DNA from: an uncultured Lachnospiraceae bacterium
GTDB lineage: Bacteria; Bacillota; Clostridia; Lachnospirales; Lachnospiraceae
Length of the DNA: 64,000 bases
Direction: 5' to 3'
Assembly (NCBI GenBank): GCA_944383765.1
Contig: CALWQT010000004.1
Span: 62,001-126,000, forward strand
The translations under genes and the position numbers were made by a program. The stretch's first letter is position 1. Every line of letters starts with the position of its first letter. A model generated the notes under the pieces. It ran no database searches. It was not told the origin of the DNA and worked only from the letters and a program-made list of their open reading frames with translations. This document shows, piece by piece, positions 24,841 to 34,428 of the stretch.

Positions 24841-26520
24841 TTGAAAAAACAGAAAAATGAAAATAAAGCGGGAAAAGTAAAGATCATTCCTCTTGGTGGT
24901 CTGGAGCAGATTGGAATGAATATTACCGCTTTTGAATATGAGGACAGCATTATTGTGGTAGACTGCGGCCTCGCATTCCCTGATGAAGATATGCTGGGAA
25001 TCGATCTGGTAATTCCTGATGTGTCTTATTTAAAGCAGAATATCAGCAAAGTGAAAGGGTTTGTGATCACCCATGGGCATGAGGATCATATCGGAGCTCT
25101 TCCCTATATTCTGCAGCAGGTGAATGTGCCGGTATACGGAACTAAGCTTACCATCGGGCTGATCAATAACAAGTTAAAAGAACATAATCTGCTGAAAAGC
25201 ACGAAGCGTAAGGTGGTAAAACACGGACAGTCCATCAATCTTGGCTGTTTCCGTGTGGAATTTATCAAAACAAACCACAGCATTGCCGATGCTTCTGCCC
25301 TGGCAATTTTTTCACCTGCCGGGATCATCCTGCATACCGGTGATTTTAAGATTGATTATACGCCGGTATTTGGAGAGCCTGCGGACCTTCAGAGATTTGC
25401 AGAACTGGGGAAAAAGGGCGTGCTGGCCATGCTGTGCGAGAGTACCAATGCGACCCGTCCTGGGTTTACCATGTCTGAAAGGACAGTAGGAAAAACGTTT
25501 GATACTATTTTTAATGAGCACAGAAATAACCGTATTCTGGTGGCTACCTTTGCTTCTAATGTGGACAGGGTGCAGCAGATCATCAATTCTGCATATAAAT
25601 ATGGCAGAAAAGTGGTGGTAGAAGGCCGCAGCATGGTGAATGTGATCGGTACGGCCAGTGAACTTGGATATATTAAAATACCGGACGGTACTCTGATTGA
25701 GATTGACCAGCTGAAAAATTATAAAGACGAGCAGACGGTTATTATCACCACAGGAAGTCAGGGAGAGGCTATGGCAGCCTTATCCAGAATGGCATCCGGA
25801 TTGCATAAAAAAGTAGCGATCAAGCCGAAAGATGTGGTGATTTTAAGTTCCAACCCGATTCCGGGAAATGAGAAAGCAGTCGCCAATGTGATCAATGAAC
25901 TTTCTGTGAGAGGGGCGGAAGTTATTTATCAGGATACCCATGTGTCCGGCCATGCCTGCCAGGAAGAGATCAAACTGATGTATTCCCTGATCAGACCCAA
26001 GTATGCGATTCCGATCCACGGCGAATACCATCACCGTATGGCCCAGAAGAATCTGGCACTGTCCATGGGAATTCCGAAAGAAAACATTATCATGATGAAT
26101 TCCGGAGATGTGATCGAGATGAATGAGGAAGGCTGGAAAAATACCAGCCATGTGTCTGCGGGAGGCATCCTGGTAGATGGTCTGGGAATAGGCGATGTGG
26201 GAAATATCGTACTTCGGGACCGCCAGAATCTGGCTCAGAACGGAATTATCATTATCGTGCTCACTCTGGAAAAATACAGTGGGCAGCTTTTGGCAGGACC
26301 GGATATTGTATCCAGAGGTTTTGTTTATGTGAGGGAATCAGAGGATCTTATGGGAGAAGCCAGAAAAGTGGTGCTGAATTCTGTGGAAGACTGTATGAGC
26401 CATCATGTGAACGACTGGGGAAAGATTAAAAATATTATCCGGGATACACTCAGCGATTTTCTGTGGAAAAAGATGAAGAGGAATCCTATGATTCTGCCGA
26501 TCATCATGGAAGTGGAATAA
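24841..26520 (+). CDS. Ribonuclease J
   Basis: The 559-residue metallo-beta-lactamase/beta-CASP nuclease is the main 5'-3' exo- and endoribonuclease of Firmicutes mRNA decay. It has the metal motif HGHEDHIGALPY, the beta-CASP region (GSQGEAMAALSRMA, SSNPIPGNE) and HVSGHACQEE, then a short C-terminal domain. It starts at TTG 24841, after GGAGGT. The length matches RNase J1 of Bacillus. Confidence 0.95.
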   Translation: MKKQKNENKAGKVKIIPLGGLEQIGMNITAFEYEDSIIVVDCGLAFPDEDMLGIDLVIPDVSYLKQNISKVKGFVITHGHEDHIGALPYILQQVNVPVYGTKLTIGLINNKLKEHNLLKSTKRKVVKHGQSINLGCFRVEFIKTNHSIADASALAIFSPAGIILHTGDFKIDYTPVFGEPADLQRFAELGKKGVLAMLCESTNATRPGFTMSERTVGKTFDTIFNEHRNNRILVATFASNVDRVQQIINSAYKYGRKVVVEGRSMVNVIGTASELGYIKIPDGTLIEIDQLKNYKDEQTVIITTGSQGEAMAALSRMASGLHKKVAIKPKDVVILSSNPIPGNEKAVANVINELSVRGAEVIYQDTHVSGHACQEEIKLMYSLIRPKYAIPIHGEYHHRMAQKNLALSMGIPKENIIMMNSGDVIEMNEEGWKNTSHVSAGGILVDGLGIGDVGNIVLRDRQNLAQNGIIIIVLTLEKYSGQLLAGPDIVSRGFVYVRESEDLMGEARKVVLNSVEDCMSHHVNDWGKIKNIIRDTLSDFLWKKMKRNPMILPIIMEVE

Positions 26521-26533
26521 GAGAGGTTTTTAT

Positions 26534-26926
26534 ATGAGCAGAAGAAGGGACGACAGGCAGGCGGCAGGTGCAGCTCTGGGGGCAGTGATCAGGATTGTTG
26601 CCTATGCAGCTGTGTTGATTGTGCTTTTTGGGGGAGCAAGAAAGGGTTATGAGTTTGGAAGGGAGATTTTTGATCCCGTTCCCATGACTGCGGAACCTGG
26701 GGTAGAAAAGCAGATCACTGTGAATGATGGCGATACAGCGTCCCAGATTGCTTCTGCACTGGAGAACAGGGGCTTGATCAGCAGCAAACTGATTTTTGTG
26801 ATTCAGGCGAAGCTGTTTGAGGCGGAATTCCAGCCGGGGAACTATACGCTGTCCACGGCTATGGATTCCCGGGAAATCTTAGATGTGCTTTGCGGATTGC
26901 AGGAAACAGATGAAGAAGGAAGCTGA
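26534..26926 (+). CDS. MltG/YceG-like membrane protein without the catalytic domain
   Basis: The 130-residue protein has an Arg/Asp-rich cytoplasmic start, one membrane span (about residues 17-36), then a short LysM-like domain with the QITVNDGDTASQIASALENRGLI pattern found just before the catalytic part of MltG lytic transglycosylases. The frame then ends (TGA 26924-26926), so the roughly 200-residue catalytic domain with the essential Glu is absent. Its place before trmR and a U32 gene copies mltG-yrrM-yrrO of Bacillus, so it is probably the reduced mltG of this lineage. It may bind rather than cut glycan strands. Confidence 0.8.
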   Translation: MSRRRDDRQAAGAALGAVIRIVAYAAVLIVLFGGARKGYEFGREIFDPVPMTAEPGVEKQITVNDGDTASQIASALENRGLISSKLIFVIQAKLFEAEFQPGNYTLSTAMDSREILDVLCGLQETDEEGS

Positions 26927-26927
26927 T

Positions 26928-27569
26928 ATGATTGTTAATGAGCGGATCGTAGATTATATCAATTCGCTGGATCGTGGGAATGGACCGCTGATCGATGGAA
27001 TTGAGAGAGATGCGAAGAAAAATCATGTGCCGATCATCAGAAAAGAGATGTCGGCATTTTTAAAGACATTGATAACTGCCAAGCAGCCGGAGAGGATTCT
27101 GGAAGTGGGAACTGCAGTAGGGTATTCTGCCCTGATCATGGGGCAGGTTATGCCTGAACATTGCCGGATCACTACGATTGAAAAGTTTCAGCCAAGGATT
27201 GTGGCAGCAAAAGAAAATTTTAAAAGAGCTGGGCAGGAAGACAGGATATGTCTGTTGGAAGGCGATGCAGAGGAGATTCTGAAAGAACTGGAAGGGCCGT
27301 TTGATTTTATTTTTATGGATGCGGCGAAAGGACAGTATATCCACTGGCTGCCAGTGATCCTGAAACTGATGCCGAAAGGCGGTATTCTGGTGTCAGACAA
27401 TGTACTGCGGGAGGGCGGCATTGTGGAATCAAGATATGCGGTAGAAAGGCGGGACCGCACCATTCACAAGAGAATGAGGGAATATTTGTTTGAACTGACT
27501 CATAATGACTCACTGCAGACATCCATTATTCCCATTGGAGATGGGGCCGCAGTGAGTGTGAAATGTTGA
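26928..27569 (+). CDS. trmR: tRNA 5-hydroxyuridine methyltransferase (TrmR/YrrM-like)
   Basis: The 213-residue class I SAM O-methyltransferase starts at the ATG at 26928, one base after the mltG-like stop, with AAGGAAG upstream; a longer frame from 26883 lies in the previous gene. Motif I is ILEVGTAVGYSAL, followed by TTIEKFQPRI, DFIFMDAAKGQY and LVSDNVLREGG. Catechol-type O-methyltransferases share this fold. Assignment to TrmR (methylation of ho5U34 in tRNA) rests on the adjacent U32 hydroxylase-type gene, as in Bacillus. Confidence 0.88.
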   Translation: MIVNERIVDYINSLDRGNGPLIDGIERDAKKNHVPIIRKEMSAFLKTLITAKQPERILEVGTAVGYSALIMGQVMPEHCRITTIEKFQPRIVAAKENFKRAGQEDRICLLEGDAEEILKELEGPFDFIFMDAAKGQYIHWLPVILKLMPKGGILVSDNVLREGGIVESRYAVERRDRTIHKRMREYLFELTHNDSLQTSIIPIGDGAAVSVKC

Positions 27570-27594
27570 CAGATACTGTACGGAAAGGAAAATC

Positions 27595-28827
27595 ATGAGA
27601 AAAACAGAACTGCTGATACCGGCAGGAAGCCTGGAAGTGCTGAAAGTGGCAGTGCTTTACGGGGCAGACGCGGTATATATTGGCGGAGAAGCCTTTGGCC
27701 TTCGCGCAAAAGCAAAAAATTTTACCAATGAAGAGATTCGGGAAGGAATTGAATTTGCTCACAGCCATGGCGCAAAAGTTTATGTGACGGCTAATATTCT
27801 GGCTCATAATGAAGATCTGGCAGGAGTAGAGACATATTTTCAGGAGCTGAAGAAAATAGGCCCGGATGCCTTGATCATTTCAGACCCTGGCGTATTTTCT
27901 GTAGCGAAGCAGATATGCCCTGAAATAGAAATCCATATCAGCACCCAGGCGAATAATACTAATTATGGAACTTATCTGTTCTGGTGGCAGCAGGGAGCTA
28001 AAAGAGTAGTTTCAGCCAGGGAACTGTCTTTGAAGGAAATTCGGGAAATCCGGGATAGGATCCCGGAAGAGATGGAAATCGAAAGCTTTATCCATGGGGC
28101 AATGTGTATTTCTTATTCCGGCAGATGCCTGCTGAGCAATTTTATGACAGGAAGAGATGCCAACCAGGGCGCCTGCACCCATCCATGCCGATGGAAATAC
28201 CATTTGATGGAGGAAAGCAGGCCGGGAGAATATTTTCCTGTGGAGGAGAACGAAAGAGGTACCTTTATTTTCAATTCAAAAGACTTGTGTATGATTGAAC
28301 ATATCCCGGAGATGATGGAAGCTGGGATTGACAGTTTTAAGATTGAAGGGAGAATGAAGACAGCTCTTTATGTGGCTACGGTAGCCCGGGCATACCGTCA
28401 GGCGATTGATGCTTGGAACCGGGATCCGGAGGAATACAGGAAAAATCTTTCCTGGTATCGGGAAGAAATAGGAAAATGTACAAACCGGGATTTTACAACA
28501 GGATTTTATTTTGGAAAACCTGGGACGGACGCCCAGATTTATGACAATAATACCTATGTAACCAATTATACGTATCTGGGAAGGGTGGATTCTGTGGATG
28601 CATGTGGACGCTGCCGCCTGGAACAGAAAAATAAGTTTTCTGTGGGGGAAACTCTGGAACTGATGAAGCCGGACGGCAGGAATCTTTCTGTAGTTGTGAA
28701 GGGAATCTGGGACGAAGAAGGAAATCCCCAGGAAAGCTGCCCTCATGCAAGGCAGATCATAGATGTAGAACTGGGAATTGTCCCAGAGCCTTTTGATATT
28801 CTGCGCCGCAGGGAAGAAAACATGTAA
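27595..28827 (+). CDS. U32-family protein, tRNA ho5U hydroxylation (TrhP-like)
   Basis: The 410-residue protein has the peptidase U32 signature (ESFIHGAMCISYSGRC, then Cys residues in GACTHPCRW), a TIM-barrel N-terminal region and FKIEGRMK. Four cysteines in and after the signature are consistent with the Fe-S cluster described in TrhP-type enzymes. In Bacillus the homologues yrrN/yrrO hydroxylate U34 of tRNAs before TrmR methylates it; here only one U32 gene is present. It follows trmR by 25 bases. Confidence 0.9.
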   Translation: MRKTELLIPAGSLEVLKVAVLYGADAVYIGGEAFGLRAKAKNFTNEEIREGIEFAHSHGAKVYVTANILAHNEDLAGVETYFQELKKIGPDALIISDPGVFSVAKQICPEIEIHISTQANNTNYGTYLFWWQQGAKRVVSARELSLKEIREIRDRIPEEMEIESFIHGAMCISYSGRCLLSNFMTGRDANQGACTHPCRWKYHLMEESRPGEYFPVEENERGTFIFNSKDLCMIEHIPEMMEAGIDSFKIEGRMKTALYVATVARAYRQAIDAWNRDPEEYRKNLSWYREEIGKCTNRDFTTGFYFGKPGTDAQIYDNNTYVTNYTYLGRVDSVDACGRCRLEQKNKFSVGETLELMKPDGRNLSVVVKGIWDEEGNPQESCPHARQIIDVELGIVPEPFDILRRREENM

Positions 28828-28844
28828 GAAAGAAAGCAGAGCAG

Positions 28845-28877
28845 CGGCAGTTGAAGAGAAGACTGCCGTTGTTTGTT
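28845..28877 (+). terminator. Weak terminator-like hairpin after the U32 gene
   Basis: CGGCAGT pairs with ACTGCCG over a 10-base loop, followed by TTGTTTGTT. It may attenuate transcription into the YdcF-like gene. Confidence 0.5.
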
Positions 28878-28900
28878 ATACAGGACTGACAGGAGGAAAC

Positions 28901-29809
28901 ATGAGCTGGATTCTGGGAATATGCGGAGTAATTTGCTTTTTATATTTTTTAGCACTTATGGTCTTTTCCGGCCCGGGTACGTCATTTGTTTTTATATGGC
29001 TGGTACTTGCCATATTTTTTGGCTTTGCGGCCAGCGGGAAATTATACAGCCGTATTTCTTCCAGTGAATTTCCATTGTGGCTCCGTGTAGCAGTAGCTAC
29101 GCTGACGGTCACTGGGATTATTGTGTTTGTGATCGTGGAGATTCTGGTTTTTACAGGAGTCGCAAAGGAAGATACTAAAGGGCTGGATTATGTGATCGTA
29201 CTGGGTGCGAAGGTACAAAAAGATGGAATCAGCAAGACTCTGCAGATGCGGCTGGATAAGGCAATTCAATATGCCAATGAAAATCCGGATACGATTTTTG
29301 TCTTGTCCGGAGGAAAAGGAAAGGATGAGCCGATAGCGGAGGCTCAGGCCATGTATGCATATATGGTGTATAATGGAGTGCCGGAAGAGAAGCTGTTAAT
29401 GGAACTTCAGTCTTCCAGTACAGTGGAAAATCTGGCTTACAGCCGTCTGGTGATTGAAAACGACAGAAACCAGAAGAGGCTGGAAGAATCGGAACAGCGG
29501 GACCGGGAAAATGGAAGAACGAACAGAAATGTGGAGATTGCTCCCGGTGAGGAAAGAGGAGTTGACAAAAATTTCCCCAAAGATATGTCTCCGGTGTTCC
29601 GGGAGGCGGTGGAAGCCCCGCCTAAGCCAGTACAGATCGGAGTGCTTACCAGTGACTTTCATCTGTATCGCGCCATGCAGATCGGAGAAAAATGGGGGAT
29701 TCCGGATATTCAGGGAATTGCAGCGCCAAGTGAATTGTGGATGCTTCCACATTTTTGCGTAAGAGAGTGTGCAGCAATACTAAAAGATAAATTGATGGGC
29801 AATATGTAA
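28901..29809 (+). CDS. YdcF/ElyC-family (DUF218) membrane protein
   Basis: The 302-residue protein starts at the ATG at 28901, five bases after AGGAGG; the frame back to 28778 is in the previous gene. Three membrane spans occupy residues 4-24, 28-45 and 62-85. The DUF218 domain follows with VIVLGAKVQKDG, RLDKAIQYA, LSGGKGKDEPIAEA, SSTVENLAYS and TSDFHLYRAM. Between the last two motifs there is a highly charged insertion of about 60 residues rich in Arg and Glu. DUF218 proteins such as ElyC and SanA act in envelope integrity. The exact role is unknown. Confidence 0.88.
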   Translation: MSWILGICGVICFLYFLALMVFSGPGTSFVFIWLVLAIFFGFAASGKLYSRISSSEFPLWLRVAVATLTVTGIIVFVIVEILVFTGVAKEDTKGLDYVIVLGAKVQKDGISKTLQMRLDKAIQYANENPDTIFVLSGGKGKDEPIAEAQAMYAYMVYNGVPEEKLLMELQSSSTVENLAYSRLVIENDRNQKRLEESEQRDRENGRTNRNVEIAPGEERGVDKNFPKDMSPVFREAVEAPPKPVQIGVLTSDFHLYRAMQIGEKWGIPDIQGIAAPSELWMLPHFCVRECAAILKDKLMGNM

Positions 29810-29842
29810 AAGAGAAGCAGAAAATAGAAAGGACGAGGCAAA

Positions 29843-32776
29843 ATGAGCAATTTGGGAAATCTGAATGATCTGAAGACCTATGAAATACAGGAGCAGCGGG
29901 ATGTGAAGGAACTGAATTCCGTGGGAGTGGTCCTGAAGCATAAGAAAACAGGAGCCAGAATCTTTTTGTTGTCCAATGATGATAATAACAAGGTGTTCTG
30001 CATTGGATTTCGGACACCGCCTAAGGATTCTACAGGCCTGCCACATATTCTGGAACACAGTGTGTTATGTGGTTCGGAGAAATTTCCGGTAAAAGATCCG
30101 TTTGTGGAACTGGTGAAAGGCTCCCTGAATACCTTTTTAAATGCCATGACTTATCCGGATAAAACCGTATATCCGGTGGCAAGCTGCAATGAAAAAGATT
30201 TTCAGAATCTGATGGACGTTTATATGGACGCAGTCCTGAATCCTAATATATACAGGGAAGAGAAGATTTTCCGTCAGGAAGGCTGGCATTATGAGCTGGA
30301 GAAGGAAGAAGGCCCGCTGACGATCAATGGAGTTGTCTACAATGAGATGAAGGGTGTGTACTCTTCACCGGAGAGTATCCTGGACCGGTATATCCAGAAA
30401 ATCCTGTATCCGGATAATTGTTATACGGAAGAATCCGGAGGTGATCCGGAAGTGATTCCCCAGCTGACCTATGAGCAGTTCCTGGATTTCCACAGAACTT
30501 ATTATCATCCTTCCAACAGCTATATCTATTTATATGGAGATATGGACATGGAAGAAAAATTGAGATGGCTGGATCAGGAATATCTGTCTCATTATGAGAA
30601 AAAGGAAATCCAGTCAGCTATTCCCCTGCAGAAGCCCTTTGAGAAGCCGGTGGAGGAAGAAATCTTTTACTCTATCACCGCAGAAGAGTCGGAAGAGAAC
30701 GCCACCTATCTGTCGGTCAATACGGTGGTGGGAACGGATCTGGATCCCAACCTTTATATGGCATTCCAGATACTGGAATATGCACTGATCAATGTCCCGG
30801 GTGCTCCCTTAAAACAGGCGTTGTTAGATGCAGGGATCGGACAGGATATTTTGGGCGGTTATGAAAACGGAATTTTACAGCCTTATTTTTCCATAGTGGC
30901 AAAAGGAGCGGAAAAGGATCAGAAGGGAGAGTTCCTGGCAGTTTTAAAAGGGACTCTGCGAAAGCTGGCAGACAGCGGCCTGGATAAGAAAAGTCTTCTG
31001 TCTGGAATCAATTATTTTGAATTCCGCAGCCGGGAAGCGGATTACGGTACGGCACCGAAGGGGCTGATGTACGGTCTGCAATCCATGGACAGCTGGCTTT
31101 ATGATGGGGATCCCATGATGCATCTTCAGTATGGACCAGTATTTGAATATCTGAAACAGGGAGTGGAGAACGGATATTTTGAGAATCTGATCAGGGAATA
31201 TCTGCTGGATAATCCGTCAGAGGCTGTAATCGTAGTCAGTCCCAAAAAGAATCTGACGGCGGAGAAAGAGGCGGCTTTGGCAGCGCAGCTGGAAGCATAC
31301 AGGAAATCTCTGAGCACCGAGGAAAGAAAACGTCTGATCGAAGAGACCAGAGCTTTAAAAGCGTACCAGGATGAACCTTCTCCAAAAGAGGAACTGGAAA
31401 AGATACCATTGCTGAAGCGGTCCGATATTGGCAGAGAAGCGGAAAAACTGGTATGGGAGGAGACGGAGGTTGACGGCATTAAAGTGATCCGTCATGAGAT
31501 GTTCACCTCAGGTATTGGTTATCTGAAATTGTTGTTTGGAACAGATACTGTTCCGGTAGAGGATCTGCCTTATGTGGGGCTGCTGAAATCTGTATTGGGT
31601 TATGTGGATACCGAACATTACAGCTATGGAGAACTTTCCAGTGAGATCTATCTGAACAGCGGCGGAATCAACTTCAGTGTTACCTCTTATCCGAATCTGG
31701 AGAGACCGGAAGATTTTACAGGTGTATTTGTAGCAGATGTAAAAGTTCTGTATGAAAAACTGGACTTTGGTTTTGGAATCCTGAAAGAGATTTTAACAGG
31801 GTCAGTGCTGGACGATGAGAAACGTTTGGGAGAGATATTGGGAGAAACCCGGTCCAGGGCTAAGATGAAGATTGAAAATGCAGGTCATTCTGCAGCGGTG
31901 TCCAGGGCTACCTCTTATTTTTCTCCTACGGCTGCTTATAATGAGCTGACAGGAGGAATCAGTTATTATCATTTCCTGGAGAAAACAGCAAGAGAATTTG
32001 ATTCCAGGAAACAGGAGATTATCGGAAAACTGAAAGAAGTCTGTGGAAAACTGTTTACCAGAGATAATCTTTTAGTGAGCTATACAGCCGGCGAACCGGG
32101 CTTTGACCAGCTGGACGGTCAGGTGAGAGCGTTTGCTGACAGCCTGCCCCATGCAGGACAGGAGCGGTATCCATTTACCTGGATCAGAGGGAATAAGAAT
32201 GAGGGCTTTAAAACTTCATCCCAGGTGAATTATGTGGCCCGCTGCGGCAATTTCCGGGATAAGGGATTTGCATATACAGGAGCGCTTAAGATCCTGAAGG
32301 TGATATTGAGTTATGATTATCTGTGGCTGAATATCCGGGTAAAGGGTGGAGCTTATGGCTGTATGAGCGGGTTTGGACGTTCCGGGGAAGGGTTCCTGGT
32401 TTCCTATCGGGACCCGAATGTAAGAGAGACGAACGAGATCTATGAAGGTGTAGTAGAATATCTGGAACATTTCCAGGTAGACGAGAGAGACATGACGAAA
32501 TTCGTAATCGGCACCATCAGCGCCCTGGATACTCCTCTGACCCCTTCCATCAAAGGCAGTCTGGGACTTTCTGCCTATCTGTCCGGAGTAACCCAGGAAA
32601 TGATACAGGAAGAGAGAGATCAGGTTCTTGCGGCAGGAGTGGAAGATATTCAGGCTTTGGCAAAGATTGTTCAGGCTATGCTGGAAGAGGACGCTATCTG
32701 TGTGATTGGAAATGAAGAAAAGATAGAATCTGCAAAAGAGCTGTTTGGAGAGACCAAAAACCTTTATCAGATATAA
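29843..32776 (+). CDS. M16C insulinase-family metalloprotease (presequence protease-like)
   Basis: The 977-residue protein has the inverted zinc motif HILEH at residues 68-72, followed by the KDPFVELVKGSLNTFLNAMT segment that marks the M16C subfamily, and a second, inactive half. M16C enzymes are clamshell peptidases degrading short peptides. There is no signal peptide, so it is probably cytoplasmic. Length is typical. AGGACGAGG precedes the ATG at a short distance. It stands between the YdcF-like gene and era. Confidence 0.94.
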   Translation: MSNLGNLNDLKTYEIQEQRDVKELNSVGVVLKHKKTGARIFLLSNDDNNKVFCIGFRTPPKDSTGLPHILEHSVLCGSEKFPVKDPFVELVKGSLNTFLNAMTYPDKTVYPVASCNEKDFQNLMDVYMDAVLNPNIYREEKIFRQEGWHYELEKEEGPLTINGVVYNEMKGVYSSPESILDRYIQKILYPDNCYTEESGGDPEVIPQLTYEQFLDFHRTYYHPSNSYIYLYGDMDMEEKLRWLDQEYLSHYEKKEIQSAIPLQKPFEKPVEEEIFYSITAEESEENATYLSVNTVVGTDLDPNLYMAFQILEYALINVPGAPLKQALLDAGIGQDILGGYENGILQPYFSIVAKGAEKDQKGEFLAVLKGTLRKLADSGLDKKSLLSGINYFEFRSREADYGTAPKGLMYGLQSMDSWLYDGDPMMHLQYGPVFEYLKQGVENGYFENLIREYLLDNPSEAVIVVSPKKNLTAEKEAALAAQLEAYRKSLSTEERKRLIEETRALKAYQDEPSPKEELEKIPLLKRSDIGREAEKLVWEETEVDGIKVIRHEMFTSGIGYLKLLFGTDTVPVEDLPYVGLLKSVLGYVDTEHYSYGELSSEIYLNSGGINFSVTSYPNLERPEDFTGVFVADVKVLYEKLDFGFGILKEILTGSVLDDEKRLGEILGETRSRAKMKIENAGHSAAVSRATSYFSPTAAYNELTGGISYYHFLEKTAREFDSRKQEIIGKLKEVCGKLFTRDNLLVSYTAGEPGFDQLDGQVRAFADSLPHAGQERYPFTWIRGNKNEGFKTSSQVNYVARCGNFRDKGFAYTGALKILKVILSYDYLWLNIRVKGGAYGCMSGFGRSGEGFLVSYRDPNVRETNEIYEGVVEYLEHFQVDERDMTKFVIGTISALDTPLTPSIKGSLGLSAYLSGVTQEMIQEERDQVLAAGVEDIQALAKIVQAMLEEDAICVIGNEEKIESAKELFGETKNLYQI

Positions 32777-32794
32777 AATACGAAGGAGACATGC

Positions 32795-33700
32795 ATGGAC
32801 GAGAAAAAGAAATCCGGTTTTGCCACTCTGGTGGGAAGGCCGAATGTGGGAAAATCTACGCTGATGAACCATCTGATCGGACAGAAGATAGCGATTACTT
32901 CTGATAAACCCCAGACGACGAGAAACCGTATCCAGACGGTCTATACGGACGAGAGAGGGCAGATCATTTTTTTAGATACTCCCGGCATACACAAGGCGAA
33001 AAATAAGCTGGGAGAATATATGGTGAATGTGGCGGAGCATACACTGAAGGACGTAGATGTAGTATTGTGGCTGGTGGAACCTACCACATTCATCGGTGCA
33101 GGGGAACGCCATATTGCAGAACAGCTGAACAAAGTAAAGACGCCGGTCATCCTGGTTATCAATAAGATTGATACGGTTAAGAATCAGGAAGATATCCTGA
33201 CTTTTATTGCAGCTTATAAAGATATCTGCCCATTTGCAGAAATCGTGCCGGTATCGGCTTTGAAAAAAAAGAATACGGACCGTCTGCTGGAGCAGATTTT
33301 CAAATACCTGCCGTATGGCCCTATGTATTATGATGAAGATACGGTGACAGACCAGCCAATGCGGCAGATTGCAGCGGAACTGATACGGGAAAAAGCCCTG
33401 CGCCTGCTGTCGGATGAAATTCCCCATGGGATTGCAGTGACCATTGAACAGATGACGGAACGGGAAAATGGAATCATGGATATAGAGGCCAGCATTATCT
33501 GCGAAAGGGATTCTCATAAGGGAATCATCATTGGAAAAGGCGGGGCAATGCTGAAAAAGATAGGTTCGGCAGCCAGGATTTCCATTGAAGACCTGGTTGG
33601 AACGAAAGTGAATCTGAAGCTTTGGGTGAAAGTCCGCAGGGAATGGAGAGACAGCGAGATTTATATGAAAAATTACGGGTATGACGTGAGGGATACCTGA
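32795..33700 (+). CDS. era: GTPase Era
   Basis: The 301-residue GTPase of 30S subunit assembly has G1 GRPNVGKST, G2 region TTRNRIQ, G3 DTPGIHK, G4 NKID and G5 SALKKK, then a KH domain with the GKGGAMLKKIG loop and the VNLKLWVKVRREWRD end that reads 16S rRNA 3' end. It is followed 15 bases later by recO, the usual Firmicutes order. Confidence 0.98.
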   Translation: MDEKKKSGFATLVGRPNVGKSTLMNHLIGQKIAITSDKPQTTRNRIQTVYTDERGQIIFLDTPGIHKAKNKLGEYMVNVAEHTLKDVDVVLWLVEPTTFIGAGERHIAEQLNKVKTPVILVINKIDTVKNQEDILTFIAAYKDICPFAEIVPVSALKKKNTDRLLEQIFKYLPYGPMYYDEDTVTDQPMRQIAAELIREKALRLLSDEIPHGIAVTIEQMTERENGIMDIEASIICERDSHKGIIIGKGGAMLKKIGSAARISIEDLVGTKVNLKLWVKVRREWRDSEIYMKNYGYDVRDT

Positions 33701-33715
33701 GACAGGTGAGGAAAA

Positions 33716-34372
33716 GTGCGTGACTGCGTGGTGGTGACGGGAATGGTGTTAAGAGCAGCCCCGTCAGGAGAAGGAGATAAAAGGCTGGTGCTGCTTACCA
33801 GGGAGAGAGGTAAGATTACGGTGTTTGCCAGGGGCGCCAGACGTCCGGGAAGTGCATTTATGGCGGCAGGAAGACCGTTTACGTTCGGGACGTTCCGGCT
33901 GTATGAAGGACGGGAAGCTTATAATCTGCAGGGGGTGGATATTTCTGCTTATTTCCAGGAGCTTTCTGAAGATATGGAAGGAGCCTGTTATGGCTCCTAT
34001 TTCCTGGAAGTAGCAGAATACTATACCCGTGAAAATCTGGACGGAACAGAGATGCTTACTTTGGTATATCAGTCTCTCAGAGCACTTCTGAAGGAGAGTA
34101 TCCCAAATCTCTTGGTGCGCCGGGTCTTTGAACTGAAGACTATGGTGATCAATGGGGAATATACAGAAGAACCGCCATTTTCAGTCAGTGATTCTGCCTG
34201 CTATACCTGGGAATATGTGATAGCGGCGCCTTTGACAAAACTGTATACCTTTACTGTGACGGATGAAGTGATGGAAGAGTTTGGCAGATGCGTGGACGAT
34301 ACACTCAGGCGTTTTGGGCACCGGGCATTTCATTCTTTGGAAATTCTGGAAACCATGAATTCCGGGTATTGA
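33716..34372 (+). CDS. recO: DNA repair protein RecO
   Basis: The 218-residue recombination mediator has an N-terminal OB fold (VVVTGMVLRAAPSGEGDKRLVLLT, then GKITVFARGAR) and a helical C-terminal part. It is shorter than the usual 240-255 residues and lacks the four-cysteine zinc finger that follows the FELKTM segment in many homologues; only scattered cysteines remain. It starts at GTG 33716 and follows era. RecO loads RecA with RecR. Confidence 0.92.
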   Translation: MRDCVVVTGMVLRAAPSGEGDKRLVLLTRERGKITVFARGARRPGSAFMAAGRPFTFGTFRLYEGREAYNLQGVDISAYFQELSEDMEGACYGSYFLEVAEYYTRENLDGTEMLTLVYQSLRALLKESIPNLLVRRVFELKTMVINGEYTEEPPFSVSDSACYTWEYVIAAPLTKLYTFTVTDEVMEEFGRCVDDTLRRFGHRAFHSLEILETMNSGY

Positions 34373-34397
34373 AAATATTGGGAAATCTTTGTATAAT
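34369..34397 (+). promoter_or_regulatory. Promoter of the lipoprotein gene
   Basis: TTGAAA at 34369-34374 overlaps the recO stop; after a 17-base spacer comes TATAAT at 34392-34397, 31 bases before the ATG. Confidence 0.75.
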
Positions 34398-34428
34398 GCT
34401 TTCTATATGTGCAGATTAGGAGGAGATT

